This document shows positions 11,987 to 23,529 of a DNA stretch of 64,000 bases, piece after piece. The translations under genes and the position numbers were made by a program. The stretch comes from Euphorbia lathyris. Taxonomy: Eukaryota > Streptophyta > Magnoliopsida > Malpighiales > Euphorbiaceae. The notes beneath the pieces were generated by a model, which had not been told where the DNA came from, ran no database searches, and worked only from the letters and a program-made list of their open reading frames with translations. The DNA is taken from positions 42,007,501 through 42,071,500 of the forward strand of contig NC_088918.1 of the NCBI RefSeq assembly GCF_963576675.1, written 5' to 3'. Position 1 is the first letter of the stretch, and each line of letters opens with the position of its first letter.

Positions 11987-14900
11987 TTATTGAAGAGGAT
12001 TAAACATACCAATGCCTTCTCTAAGTATGTTGAATTGCTCACGAGCCAGTGGCTTTGTGAAGATATCAGCCAGCTGCTCATCCGTTGGGACATAGGTCAG
12101 CTTGATCTCTCCCTTGAGTATATGATCTCTGATGAAGTGATGTCTTATGCTGACGTGCTTCATCCTGCTGTGCTGGATTGGGTTCTTTGATAGGTCAATG
12201 GCACTCTTGTTGTCACATTTGACTTCAATTGTTTTAGTCTGAACGCCATAATCTTCTAGCTGTTGCTTAATCCATAGGACTTGAGCAACACAGCTTCCAG
12301 CAGCAATGTACTCAGCTTCAGTGGTTGATAGGGCTACTGACGCCTGCTTCTTACTGAACCAGGACACAAGACAGCTTCCAAGGAAGTGGCATCCTCCTGA
12401 GGTGCTTTTTTGTTCAAGCTTGTCTCGTCCGTAGTCAGCATCAGTGTATCCAATGAGTGTGAAATCATGAGTATTGGGATACCATAAACCTACATTCACT
12501 GAGCCTTGCAAATATCTAAGGATTCTTTTTACAGCTATGTAATGAGATTCCTTAGGGTTAGATTGATATCTAGCACAATAACATACTGAGAACTGAATGT
12601 CCGGCCTACTAGGAGTTAAGTAGAGTAGAGAACCAATCATACCTCGGTTCAATTTGCTGTCTACTGACTTACCATTTTCGTCAGCGCAGAGGACAGTGTC
12701 AGTGCCCATAGGGGTAGATATTGACTTGCAATTCTCAAGTTCATACTTCTTCAATATCTCCTTATCATACTTAGTTTGACTGATGAAGATGCCATTTTTC
12801 CCTTGTTTGATTTGAAGTCCAAGGAAGAAGTTGAGTTCTCCCATCATTGACATTTCAAACTCAGTCTGCATCTGCTTACTAAATTCCTTGCACATGGACT
12901 CATTAGTGGCACCAAAAATAATGTCATCAACATATATCTGAGCCAGTAGGGTATCTTTACCCTTCCTCTTAATGAATAAGGTTGTATCAGATTTGCCTCT
13001 GACATAATTTCTAGTCAGCAGGAAACTGGCCAGCCTCTCATACCAAGCACGTGGTGCTTGCTTGAGACCATACAGAGCCTTTTTGAGTTTATAAACATGG
13101 TTTGGAAACTTAGGATCCTCAAACCCTGGAGGCTGATTAACATAGACTTCCTCATTTATAACTCCATTAAGGAATTCACTCTTAACATCCATTTGAAATA
13201 ATTTAAAGTTCATATAACTTGCATATGCACATAAAATTCTTATAGCCTCTAGCCTTGCCACTGGGGCGAAGGTCTCACCGTAGTCAATACCTTTTTGCTG
13301 ACTGTAGCCCTGAGCTACAAGTCTTGTTTTGTTTCTGACCACGTTCCCTTATTCATCTAGCTTGTTGCGGAAGACCCATCTTGTTCCTATGGTCTTCTGG
13401 CTTCTTGGATTTGGCACTAAGTCCCATACTTCATTTCTTCTGAACTGATCAAGTTCTTCTTGCATTGCACTCATCTAGAACTCATCGTGCTCAGCTTCAG
13501 AAAAGTTCTTTGGTTCCTGAACTGAGACGAATGCTATGTTGCTGAGGTATCTCCTGAGTTGATTTCTTATCATCAGGGTGTTTTCAGCAGCATCAAGAAT
13601 GGCACTCTCTGAGTGTCCTCTTGGTATTTTGATCTCTTTTGGTAGAGTGATGTCTTGAGCTGGTTGTGTTTCAATAATCTCTGCATGTATAGATTGGTCA
13701 GTGAAAACAATTTGAGTTTCGCTTTTACCTTTGGTCAGCCCTTGAGGTAGTGACTCAGCGGCTGTTTCTTGGTCAGCGGGTGCTGAGTATGGATCATCCT
13801 CAGTCAGCTGCTTGTCTTTTCCTGCAGAGTTAGTTTCATCGAACTCAACATGTACTGACTCTTCTAAGACCTGAGTTCGTTTATTGAAAACTCTGTATGC
13901 TTTGCTGTTTGTTGAGTAGCCTAAAAAGATAGCTTCATCAGATTTTGAATCAAACTTAGCAAGGCTATCTTTAGTATTTAGAATAAAACATTTACAGCCG
14001 AAGGCACGAAAATATCCAATGTTGGGCTTTCGTCCTTTCCAAAGTTCGTAGGGAGTCTTCTTTAGTATGGGTCTGACTAGAGCCCTATTAAGTATGTAGC
14101 AGGCTGTGTTGACAGCTTCTCCCTAAAAGTACTTTGGAAGCCTATGCTCACTTAGCATTGTCCTGGCTATTTCAACCAAGGTTCTGTTTTTCCTTTCAAC
14201 AACCCCATTCTGTTGAGGCGTTCTAGGAGCAGAAAAATTATGGTCAATGCCGCTGGCTTCACAGAATTCAACAAACTGTTGGTTTTTGAATTCTCCACCA
14301 TTATCACTTCGGATGTGAGCTAACTTTAGGTCTTTATGATTTTCAAGTTTTCTTACTAATGTTGAAAATGTCTCAAAGGTTTCATCCTTGCTACTCAGCA
14401 AGATGATCCAAGTGTACCGAGAAAAGTCATCTACAATGACCAAGGAAAATGTTCTACCACCCAAGCTCAGCGGTTGGACTGGACCGAAGAGATCCAAGTG
14501 TAGCAACTCTAGTGGACGCTTGGTTGAGACAATGTTTTTACTATGAAAAGACGTTTTAGTTTGTTTTCCAGCCTGACAAGCATAGCATAATTGATCCTTT
14601 TCGAACTTAAGTTCTGGCAGTCCCTCAACTAATTGCTTTCTTGCTAATTTGGCCAGGCGGACCATGCTTACATGACCAAGTCTCATGTGCCATAGCCAGG
14701 AATTTTCTTCCTTTGACACTAAGCATACATTTTTTGAAAATTTCTTTTCCAAATTCAGCATAAAGACATTATCAATACGAGGGACAGTTAAAATCAATTC
14801 ATTTGTTTTTCCCTCGAGTATTTTACATCCAGTGTCATCAAATATAACTTTTCTCCCATCATCACATAGCTGAGCTACGCTGAGTAAGTTATATTTAAGT

Positions 14901-15115
14901 CCACTGACTAGGGAGACTGACTCAATAGTAGGATTACCACCAACGGTTCCTGACCCTACTATCTTACCCTTTTTGTTGTCTCCGAAACTTATGCTTCCAC
15001 CTCGTTTACGCACAAGTGTGATGAACTGAGTTTCATCACCAGTTATATGCCTCGAGCATGCGCTGTCAATGTACCACATCTTTGACTTCTCAGCACATCT
15101 CAGGCTTACCTGCAA
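11987..15115 (-). pseudogene. Copia pol (protease, integrase, RT, RNase H), element 2
   Basis: A single minus-strand frame from about 15115 to TAA 11987-11989, with stops at 14123-14125, 13475-13477 and 13349-13351. The first two are TAG at expected Trp codons (FWGEAV and DEFWMS contexts) and the third is TAA at an expected Gln. Order: protease WYIDSACSRH near residue 15; GAG-pre-integrase zinc motif (WLWHMRLGH...CYACQAGK); integrase core D-D-E (HLDLFGP, IRSDNGGEF, TPQQNGVVERKN) near residues 205-315; RT with AFLNGV-like and IYVDDIIFG motifs; RNase H with YTDADYG, STTEAEYIAA, CDNKSAI and a terminal ADIFTKPL. It would copy and integrate the element, but the stops silence it. The start at 15115 is TTG, so translation probably depends on the gag frame upstream. 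Confidence 0.92.
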
Positions 15116-15120
15116 TATAA

Positions 15121-16860
15121 CTAGTTATCTTTAGGTACCCAAGTCTTTTTGGGTCCTTGTTTGTTAGGCTCAGCAGGTAAAGCATCATACTTAATCTTAT
15201 GATGACATACCTGGACAGTGTGTCCATTTTTTCTACAGAAGTCACAACTGACCTTCCGTTTGGGATATCTCACTGACTGGTCAGCACCCCAGTGCTGAGC
15301 ATGCCAACACACCTTTGTAGTGTGTCCTTTCTTCCCACAGAAGTCACACTGGACACTCCGCTGAGGATTTCATCTTTGCTGACTAGTACTTCGGTACTGA
15401 GTATTCAGAGGAATATTTCTTTTATTTGGAACCTTGAATTGATTCTGAATAGATGTGACATCCTTTCTCAGTTTCTTAGAATCTGATTGGACCTCAGAGA
15501 CAAACTTATGCATAGTTTCTACGTTGCTGTACAAAGTTGAGTTGTCTTGGAGAAGATATCGAAGGTCACTCAATTTGACCTCTTCAATCTCGTCACATCG
15601 CCTACTGAGTGCTCTAACCTTCTTGTTACACTTTTTGATAAGTGTGTAGAGGTCACTCAGGGCATTTATCATTTCATTTCTGAGCAAGGGTAGTGATATT
15701 ACCTCAGTTGAGTGTGCCTCATCGTCAGATGCAATGGAAGGGTCAGCATGCTCAGAAACACAAGGCTCAGCAAGCTCATCTGCCATGAAGCAGATCTTTG
15801 CTGACTCAGTGGCATCAGCTCCTGATGATGATGACTCATCACTATCACTCCAGGTTGCCACCATTGCCTTCTTGTTGTTCTTATTTTCGTTCCTCAAGGT
15901 AGGACAACTTGATTTGATATGGCCAGTTTGATGACATTCAAAGCATGTGATGGGCTTTGAGCTGTCCTTCTTGTACTTGCTGTCGCTAGACTCAGCTTTG
16001 TACTTGTCAAACTTCTTGTAAGGCTTGGAATATTTATCATTCTTTCTGAACAGCCTTTTCATTTTTCTAGTGAACATGGCCATCTCTTCATCGTCTGTTG
16101 AGCTCCCATCAGTGGAGTCAGCTTTCATGACAAGAGGATTTTTCTTCTTGTCCTCAGACTTCTCCTTAACCTCAAAATTCTTCATTGAGATCTCATGGGT
16201 CAGCAGAGATCCAATGAGTTCATCATACTTGTAGGTGGTCAAGTCTTGAGCTTCCTCAACAGCAGTTTTCTTGGCTTGCCAGCTTTTGGGAAGGCTCCTC
16301 AGTATCTTCTTGACTTGCTCTTCCTCAGTAAAGATCTTGCCAAGTCTTTTGAGCTCGTTGATAATGTTTGTGAATCTTGAGTTCATTTCAGAGTTTCCTT
16401 CATCATCATTCATTTCAAATAGCTCGTACAACCTCATGTGCTGGTTCACCTTGGACTCCTTAACTTTGTTGGTTCCTTCATAGGTGACCTCCAGTTTCTT
16501 CCAGATCTCCTGCGCTGACTCACAACCTGAAATCTTGTTGTACTCTGCAGCATCTAATGCACAGTGATGCATGTTTATAGCCGAAGCATGATTTTGTAGC
16601 TTCTTGAGATCATCTTCTGTCCACTTAGTCTCAGTTTTAACAACCGTTTGGCCGTCAATAGTTTCAACAGGAATAAATGGGCCTTGGACTATAGAAAGCC
16701 ATGCACTCACATTTGTTGCCTGAATGAAATTTTTCATTATGTTCTTCCAAAAGGTATAGTTAGACCCGAAGAACAGAGGAGGCCGAGTAATGGACAGTCC
16801 CTCAGGAAGAATCTGAGTTGTCTGATTTCCTAGGAGGAAACGAGTGCTGTTCTCAGCCAT
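15121..16860 (-). pseudogene. Copia gag, element 2
   Basis: ATG at 16860 opens a minus-strand frame of 496 codons to TGA 15370-15372, then the same frame continues to TAG at 15121-15123. The TGA sits where the homologue reads through and fits a Trp codon changed by G-to-A. N-terminus RPPLFFGSNYTFWKN; first CCHC knuckle CFECHQTGHIKSSC near residue 305; two more knuckles after the TGA (CDFCGKKGHTTKVC and CDFCRKNGHTVQVC). Acidic Ser/Glu/Asp-rich stretches lie between. A one-base length difference from element 1 puts pol out of frame here. Confidence 0.9.
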
Positions 16861-16908
16861 TGTGGGGATCAGCTCAAGATAGTTATATCTTGCTCAGTGA
16901 GCTTTTAA

Positions 16909-16920
16909 GCTCTGATACCA
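16909..16920 (-). other. Primer-binding site, initiator tRNA-Met
   Basis: The minus strand reads TGGTATCAGAGC, a perfect plant Copia consensus, two bases inside the 5' LTR. Confidence 0.95.
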
Positions 16921-16922
16921 CT

Positions 16923-18260
16923 TGTTGGTCCCGTATAACGTGACAATGTTAGTTCCAAGGGGGGGGGGGATAGGAACTATTTAAAATTTTGTCCGTTAAG
17001 GCTGACTTCTTTTCTTTGAGAAAAGGTTTACACAGCGGCGCTAAGTAGATTTAAGACACAAGCTTAGTCAACTGGTGACTAAGTCTGCTTCTTACCTTGA
17101 GTCAGGAGATAACACTCAAGTCTATTCCTGAACTCAGCTTCTTAGTGCACTCAACTCAGCGTGAGTTCGTTACTTAGTCAGTTTTAATAGCAAGCAATAT
17201 ATAAAGGAGTTTAAAGGTTAGAAATATGTTACTCAGCAGACATATCCTGGTTCGGCCTCTCTGCCTACGTCTAGTCCCCGGAACTCGTTCCGAGCTTTTT
17301 GAATCCTCTACTGAGCTCTTTAAAGGTAGAGCACGAAACCTTTTACAATAGAAGCTGAGTATACAAGAGTACCTTCCTCTATTCCTCTACTCACTCCTAT
17401 ACCTACCGCTGAGTACTATAACCGAGTACTCAGCTTCTCCTTTCTATTCTTCTAGAAATGATAAGTGTTTGTCCTAAACAACAATTGCTAAGACACTTTA
17501 GATGAATGAAATTACTCTAGACTTTTACACAAAGATTGGAATTGGTGTAAGGTTTGCTTTGCTTTTCTCACAGAACTTCAAGTATGAATTTGGTCAGCGT
17601 TTCGACTTGATTGAAGATCTGCATCGAATGAAGCATTTGAAAGGCCTATTTATAGTGACACTTCGAACACCGGTGATTTCGAATTTCGAAATAACCGTTG
17701 GAGGCTAACGGCTTCCTGTCGCTATCATTCTTGTCGTGCTCAGTGTCGTTGGCCAATGAAATTCTTGTATCTTCTGTCTATGGCAGTGCTCAGCAGCTTT
17801 TCGTCAGATGAACAGAATGTTTCGCCATTTATAGTAAAATCCTCCAGACAGCTTACTGCGTCTTCTGAGCTTTACCCAAGGTAGAAATACTTTGTCTACA
17901 AGTTGGTTCTGTTCTCCCACTGACTTGTACTTCTTGTCGTTCAACTCAGCAACTTCATCTTGAAGCAATTGATAGAAGGCTTCTCGATCCTTCTTCACGC
18001 TGAGCTAGTGCTTTGCTTAGAACGACTGCGTTTTGTCTTCCTGGGTCGTGAGGTCTTGATCTGTTGACTTGGGCTTGACTTCCTCTTATGGGCCTTTAGG
18101 CTTTTTATCTTAATGTCTTATAAATCAAATTAACTCAACATTGAACAAACACATTAGTGTGAATAAATCAAAGCATTTAAATTTAATGTGTTTAGAATAC
18201 TTTTATCAATTACATAAATAATTTTGTCAAATCAAAATCATGTGGAAATGTGTTTCAACA
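16923..18260 (-). repeat. 5' LTR of Copia element 2
   Basis: 1338 bp, TG...CA ends, paired with 6551-7893. Followed on the plus side by the target duplication ttgtg (18261-18265). Confidence 0.95.
17646..17654 (-). promoter_or_regulatory. Likely TATA box of Copia element 2
   Basis: TATAAATAG on the minus strand inside the 5' LTR, the only strong TATA-like sequence in the expected U3 region. The same nonamer occurs in the LTRs of Copia element 3 and the chromodomain Gypsy. Confidence 0.5.
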
Positions 18261-18265
18261 TTGTG

Positions 18266-18382
18266 TAGCTCATAACCTAGCTAGAGCAATCAGTTATGTG
18301 TCAGAGTTTAAAGGAAAGGAAAATAAAGGAAAAGAAGAAGGCAAATCCAAATTGACTAACAGAATCTTCATGAGAGTCTAAT
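18266..18382 (+). pseudogene. LINE RNase H C-terminus, second part
   Basis: Directly after the ttgtg duplication the RNase H frame that stopped at 6550 resumes: the codons give AHNLARAISYVS, the conserved A-H-x-x-A-R end of plant RVT_3 domains, then a Lys/Glu-rich tail and a stop. Removing Copia element 2 and one TSD joins the two halves without a frameshift. Confidence 0.8.
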
Positions 18383-18385
18383 GGC

Positions 18386-18525
18386 AGGGACTAAACAATT
18401 CACCGAGAAAAACGTTAGGGACTAAACAGTTCACTGAGAAAAACGTTAGGGACTTTACCGTGTGTTTTTGAAAATATAGGGACTAAACAGTGTGTTTTGT
18501 CAAAATATAGGGACTAATAAATTAA
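18386..18525. repeat. Short tandem repeats with the core agggactaaaca
   Basis: Two near-identical units of about 31 bp (agggactaaacaattcaccg and agggactaaacagttcactg, each followed by agaaaaacgtt) are followed by two looser units with aaaatatagggactaa. This is typical of terminal or subterminal repeats of plant DNA transposons, but no complete element was delimited. Confidence 0.55.
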
Positions 18526-18533
18526 TTACCCTT

Positions 18534-18716
18534 AATATAAAGACTAAATTAACTCTTTTCCCTTTGACTTTTGATTTTTTTTAACACCATTAGTTAATTT
18601 GGAATGTGTTTTCTAACGGAATCAACATCAAAGTACTTATTTCCCAAATTTTAAACCACATAGTATGTGTTTAAAAATAGCCCAAACCACAAGGTTTATG
18701 TTTATACTTTACCCTA
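18534..18716 (+). repeat. Dispersed repeat, copy A
   Basis: A roughly 180-bp segment (aagactaaattaactctt ... aaaccacaaggtttatg) that recurs in the same orientation at 22856-23028 at roughly 75% identity by eye. The two copies bracket the minus-strand LINE. They could be remnants of one DNA transposon family. Confidence 0.6.
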
Positions 18717-19201
18717 ATATAAATATTTATCGAATAGAAGTTGTATTGTGGATGAATCGTTGATTTAAAAGCGATTTCCGATTAGGGCCCTAAAACAGCA
18801 ACTTGAAAACATCAATGAAAAACTCAAAGAAATTTTTGAAAGGACGAAGCACAAAATGAAATTTCTTGTTATCAAAACCGAAATACTAAAAAATTTCTTT
18901 ATAAACAGAAAATTAAATAAATAATGCTAAAAATAAATAAAAATTGTTACCCTAATGAATGATCAGTTACAAAATTTAATATTTGATTGAAATGCAATAT
19001 ATATATTTTTTTATAGAAGCTAGGACGATACAGTAGCAATGATCCTGGAATCCCAACTAGGTTGGCACTCCAGGAGCACGCACTGAAAACCCGATATTAT
19101 TAAAAAAAATAAAATAAAATAATGTAGCACATGGGGGAAACGGAAAAACAAAGTAAAAAAGCAAATAACAATAAAAAGCAAAAAACAAACAAACAAATAA
19201 A
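18717..19201. other. AT-rich spacer and LINE 3' region
   Basis: No gene. 19022-19201 is probably the 3' untranslated region of the minus-strand LINE, and the T-run and (at)n near 18996-19014 may be its poly(A) tail read on the plus strand. Confidence 0.4.
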
Positions 19202-22200
19202 TCAGCGAAATCTAAAGTGACCAACATTACAAATATCATCAAAAAGCAGTGAGTGGCAGAAGTGCGGAGCCGATTGCCACCATGTAATGCCGGAAGAGGA
19301 GACGCTGAAGCGGGCTAAAGCATCAGCAACCCGATTACCTTCTCTGTAAATATGGGTAATCACGACGGTCATCTGCGAGCACTATTGTAGACATTTCAAC
19401 CAGTCTTGATGGACGGACCAAGGAACATTGGTAGAATGTGACTTTAATTTATTGACCACTAACAAGGAGTCCGACTCAATCCAAAGTTTGTGCTAGTTCT
19501 TCTCCCAAGCTAGGTCAACCGCAAAAATTACCGCATTCAGCTCAGCAATATAAGCATAAGAGGAAGCAATTGGGAATGCAAAACACCCTTTGAAAAACAC
19601 TCTAGACGATCGAAATACTCCACCGGCGTCAGCAGCCCCCGGGGAGCCTAGTGCAGATCCATCAACATTAACCTTCAGCCGATAAGGCGGTGGAGGAATC
19701 CATTTTACCGAGATGATGTTAGGTGCCTGAGGGAGTCTGATCGGGACCTGAAGACGAGCCTGGATCACCGCATCACGTTGGGAGAGACAACAGCCCGAAC
19801 TATCAGACCGAGCCTCACAAATTAGCAGCCGTATCGAACGAATTACAGCTGAAGTACACGACAATAAATCATTGAACAAAGCTTCATTTCTGATCTTCCA
19901 AATGAGCCAGACATAGGAGACGATCACTGAGCTCCAATGAGCAGCAACATGTGTCCCAAATGAGATGCCACGAAGATTATAAAAAAAGGAGACAAAAGAA
20001 GGAAAGGCGACAATTGAACGATTGAAAATCCTCCCAATTTCACACCAAAGCGCCTCTGCAAAATTGCAATAAACAAAAAGATGATCAATATTCTCAATAT
20101 CCATATAACAAAGCACACAACGACTCGCCAGTTGCAATCCCGTCATTTGAAGAATTGATTGAGTTGCCACTCTGCCATGAATTACTCGCCAAATTAGCAT
20201 TGATCTAGACGGGGGAATATGTTGACCCCGGATGAATGATTCCCAATCAGATCTAGAAATACCAGGAATCAGATTAGAATAGAACGTCTTTACCGAAAAC
20301 TCTCCTTTCATATCAGGCTTCCAAATGCAAAGGTCCGACTGATCCAACCCTCTGTCAATTAACCGAATACGGTTCTGGATATGTAGAGGGAGCCGGTCTA
20401 AATTATACCACTCGATCCCATTCCAGAAATCATCAAAATAGTTAAACAGTTGGTGTTGATTCCGCGCAGGAATACCAAGGCTGTCGGCCACTGTCGGCTT
20501 GATCCAGTTGTCTGGCCAAAAATTCAAAGATGACGATCTGCCAATCCACCAATGCGAGTTATCCCTGATCAAATCATAAGTCGCTCGACAAGAGGACCAA
20601 ATTGACGAAGGAGTAATGAAGAGTTTAGGTAAACCCGATTTTGAGAGAAATGAATGCAACATATGAATAGCAAAGCTAGTCCCTTGGATTAGTTCCCAAC
20701 ATATCTTGCCCAGTAGAGCCTGATTAAAGGTCTTAAAGTCCTTCACTCCCAGTCCTCCAACTTTCATGCTATGGCAACAAATCCGCTAAGGGACCGTAAT
20801 TAATTTCCTCCTATCAGTACAGCCACTCCAAAGAAAATTTTGCACATTTCTGTTGAGTCTTTTCAGTAATCCCATAGGCCATCTGTAAAGAAGAAAAGAA
20901 TGCACAAGAGAACCAGTTATTGCTGATTTTATAAGAGTCAATCTCCCAGCAAAAGATAGTGCATTTCCTTTCCAATTACTAAATTGAGCAAGAAATTTGT
21001 CAGCTAACTGACACAGAAACCGAGCCCGTGGCGCTCCCTTAAATAGAGGAACTCCCAGATATATGAAAGGCAGTTAAGCCATATGGATTCCAAGGCAACC
21101 CGCTAGCCTGTTAGCCCTGATACTAGACACCTGCTTGCCAAAGAACATAGAGGACTTTGCCCAACTGACCTGTTGACCAGAAATGCTCCCGTAAAATTGA
21201 AAAAGGTTCTTAAGTGTACGCATATTCCGCATAGAAGCAACACCAAAGACCAACATATCATCTGTAAATAGCAGATAAGAAGGGAATGAAATCCCACCAG
21301 GATAATGCATTATCGAATAAGCCCCCTCATGCTCAAGATTTAAAAACCACCGGGTGAAGAAATCTTTAGCAATTCCAAAGAGAATGAGAGATAGGGGATA
21401 ACCTTGTCTCACACCACGAGAACATCTAAAATATCCTCTCGAGATGCCATCCACCATGACAGAAATACGGGAAGAAGACATAATGTTTAAAATCCAATCC
21501 CTGAAAGTAAGTGAGAAACCAAAGGAATCAAGGACCTCAAGGAGGAAATTCCAATCAATAGTGTCAAAGGCTTTTCTAATATCAATTTTTAAAGCCATGT
21601 GACCCCCAAAATGTTTCCTATCCAATATGTTAATCCCTTCCGATGCAAGGGAAATACATTGATGAATGCTTCGACCTTTTAGAAACCCATATTGATTAAT
21701 AGAGATAATTCTGGTTGCAATTCCTGCCAGACGGTCAGCTAATATCTTTGAGATTATTTTAAAACCAAAATTGCTCATTACAATTGGCCTAAAGTTTTCC
21801 ACTCTATCAGCTTCGGCAAATTTGGGAATAAGGGCCATAAGGTTAGAATTCAATCCAGGATAGACATAACAATTATAAAAAAAGAACCTACCAGATTACA
21901 TACACCCTCTTCAATCACGTCCCAAAAGCCTTGGTAGAAATTGCCCCTAAAACCATCCGGGCTAGGAGCACTATCCGAATCCATTTCAAAAATCGTTCGA
22001 CGGATCTCCTCACTAGTAGGTTTGGCGGTTAGAAAGTTGTTCTCCTCCGCAGTTACTTGTGAAGGAATCACGGTATTCATAGTAGAAAAGCCAACCTGTT
22101 CGCTTGAGCTAGTAAACAGAGGGGAGAAATACTCAATTACATGATCAACAATTGTGTTTATATTCGATGTTGGCTGCCCATTAATCACTAAATTCTGAAT

Positions 22201-22640
22201 CCCAGTCCTTGATTGTCTGACTCTTGCCGATCTATGAAAAAAACCTGTGTTCCTGTCTCCAGCTTTTAGCCATTTAACATGACTCTTTTCCCTATAAAGC
22301 ATTTCCTGTCGTAACAGCTCAATATCCATATCCTCCTTTGCTTGCATTTCATCATTACAAAGTTCAGTTAAGCAACCCAATTCCTCAATTCGGCTTTGCA
22401 CATCATTGAGTCGAATCTCAGCCAGCCTAATGTTATTTTCAACCCGCCCAAATACAACCCGGTTCCATTCTCGTAAGATAGGCTGAAGCGTCCTAAGTTT
22501 GTGACAGAAGAGCTGAGCGGGAGGAAGGGAAAGGTGAGACGCTGACCAGTGTGATGAAATTACCTCTTTAAGAGAGCCATGGTGATGAGGGATATACCGT
22601 CACCACGACCCGAACTGCTCCTTATCAAGGATCTTGTCTT
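19202..22640 (-). pseudogene. 5'-truncated LINE ORF2 (reverse transcriptase, zf-RVT, RNase H)
   Basis: Minus-strand L1-type LINE. 22640-21850 is the linker between endonuclease and RT (REWNRVVFGRVE, EKSHVKWLKAGDRNTGFFH). 21850-21074 is the RT (LIPK, FRPIVMSN, KIDIRKAFDTI, GVRQGYPLS, and LLFTDDMLVF where FADD is usual). 20767-19493 holds the zf-RVT region (CVLCYMDIENIDHLFVYC) and RNase H start (VNVDGSALGSPG). RNase H continues through two TAG stops to a TGA at 19202-19204 and keeps all acidic positions (DGS, AELNA, ESDS, NRVADALA). There is a frameshift in a T-run near 21877, and stops at 21074 and near 20790. The endonuclease domain is absent: this is a dead, 5'-truncated copy. Confidence 0.88.
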
Positions 22641-23084
22641 CTGCTAATTAAGGATTAGATTTAGAAAGAGATGGATTCAATTGATTTTAGAGATAGAAAA
22701 TAACAAAGAGGAGAGAGAAGAGAGAGAGAAAAGAAGAAAAATAAAAAATTAAAGAAAGATGGAGAAGATGGTGTATTTGATTTTTATTTTTTATTTTGGG
22801 GTTTGTTTGTGATAATTAGATAATAAGAGGAGTTAATTTATAAAATAAATAAATATAAGGACCAAATTAACTCTTGAACCTTTGGCATTTAACACCGTTA
22901 GTCAATTTGGCATGTGTTTGCTAACGGAATGAACCTCAAGGTACCATTTTATAAATTTTTAAACCACAAGGGTGCCGATCGAAAACAGGTGTAACCACAA
23001 GGTTTATTTTTTGTCCTTTTCCCTTAAAAATATATCCAAATGTTTTCTCAAAAAAATAAAATACATCCAAATGTTGAATACCAT
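22641..23084. other. Purine-rich microsatellite-like stretch and dispersed repeat copy B
   Basis: 22705-22745 is an impure (ga)n purine tract. 22856-23028 is copy B of the dispersed repeat described at 18534. No coding frame was recognised. Confidence 0.55.
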
Positions 23085-23529
23085 TGTCTCCTTGTTTTGT
23101 ACCGTGGATATTGAACGCTACGTTCAGTTATTCTCGAGTTGCCAATTTCTTATGGCTGTGTGGTTGGAGATGGGATTTCCCTCTTGGAACTGATGTAGAG
23201 CGTTTGGCTGACTAGTTTCTCCAAGTCTGTGTGTCTTGCAATTTTGATATAGTGAGTAAGGTGGCGTTCTCTCTGGCTTATATGGCAATAGAGACATAGT
23301 ATTCTCTAGTTAGGCTTGGGCTTTTCTCTAGTTGATGCGGTCGTATCTGCTTATAGGTTCTTAGAGTATTGGAAATCTACTCAAATGGGTAATATTTCGA
23401 GCTTTAGTTAATATTCTCAGTACTGGAGTTGCTTTTTCTGTTAATCATTGGACTGCTCTAGTGGTAGACTGATTTAAATGCAATAGTGATGCTAGTTTGT
23501 TTACTGAGGTTGTTAGTATTGGGGCTAGC
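23085..23529 (+). pseudogene. LINE-derived zf-RVT/RNase H relic, first part
   Basis: Stop-broken plus-strand frames resemble the end of a plant LINE zf-RVT domain (ERYVQLFSSC, FLMAVWLEMGFP) and the start of an RNase H domain (CNSDASLFTEVVSIGAS, where K-x-N-x-D-A/G-S is conserved). It stops at 23529, where a solo LTR inserted, and resumes at 25031. Confidence 0.6.

Larger units (their letters stand above)
6551..18260 (-). mobile_element. Complete Sirevirus-like Copia element (element 2)
   Basis: This is a full-length element in minus orientation: 5' LTR 16923-18260, primer site 16909-16920, gag, pol, a third ORF, polypurine tract 7894-7908 and 3' LTR 6551-7893. Perfect 5-bp target-site duplications ttgtg flank it (6546-6550 and 18261-18265), so both ends are exact. 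By eye the LTRs differ at about 18 of roughly 1335 positions (about 1.3%), implying an insertion on the order of half a million years old at commonly used plant rates. The Sirevirus assignment rests on size (11.7 kb), a large gag with multiple CCHC knuckles, initiator-Met primer site, and an extra ORF between RNase H and the 3' LTR. All reading frames carry stops, so it is not autonomous. Confidence 0.95.
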
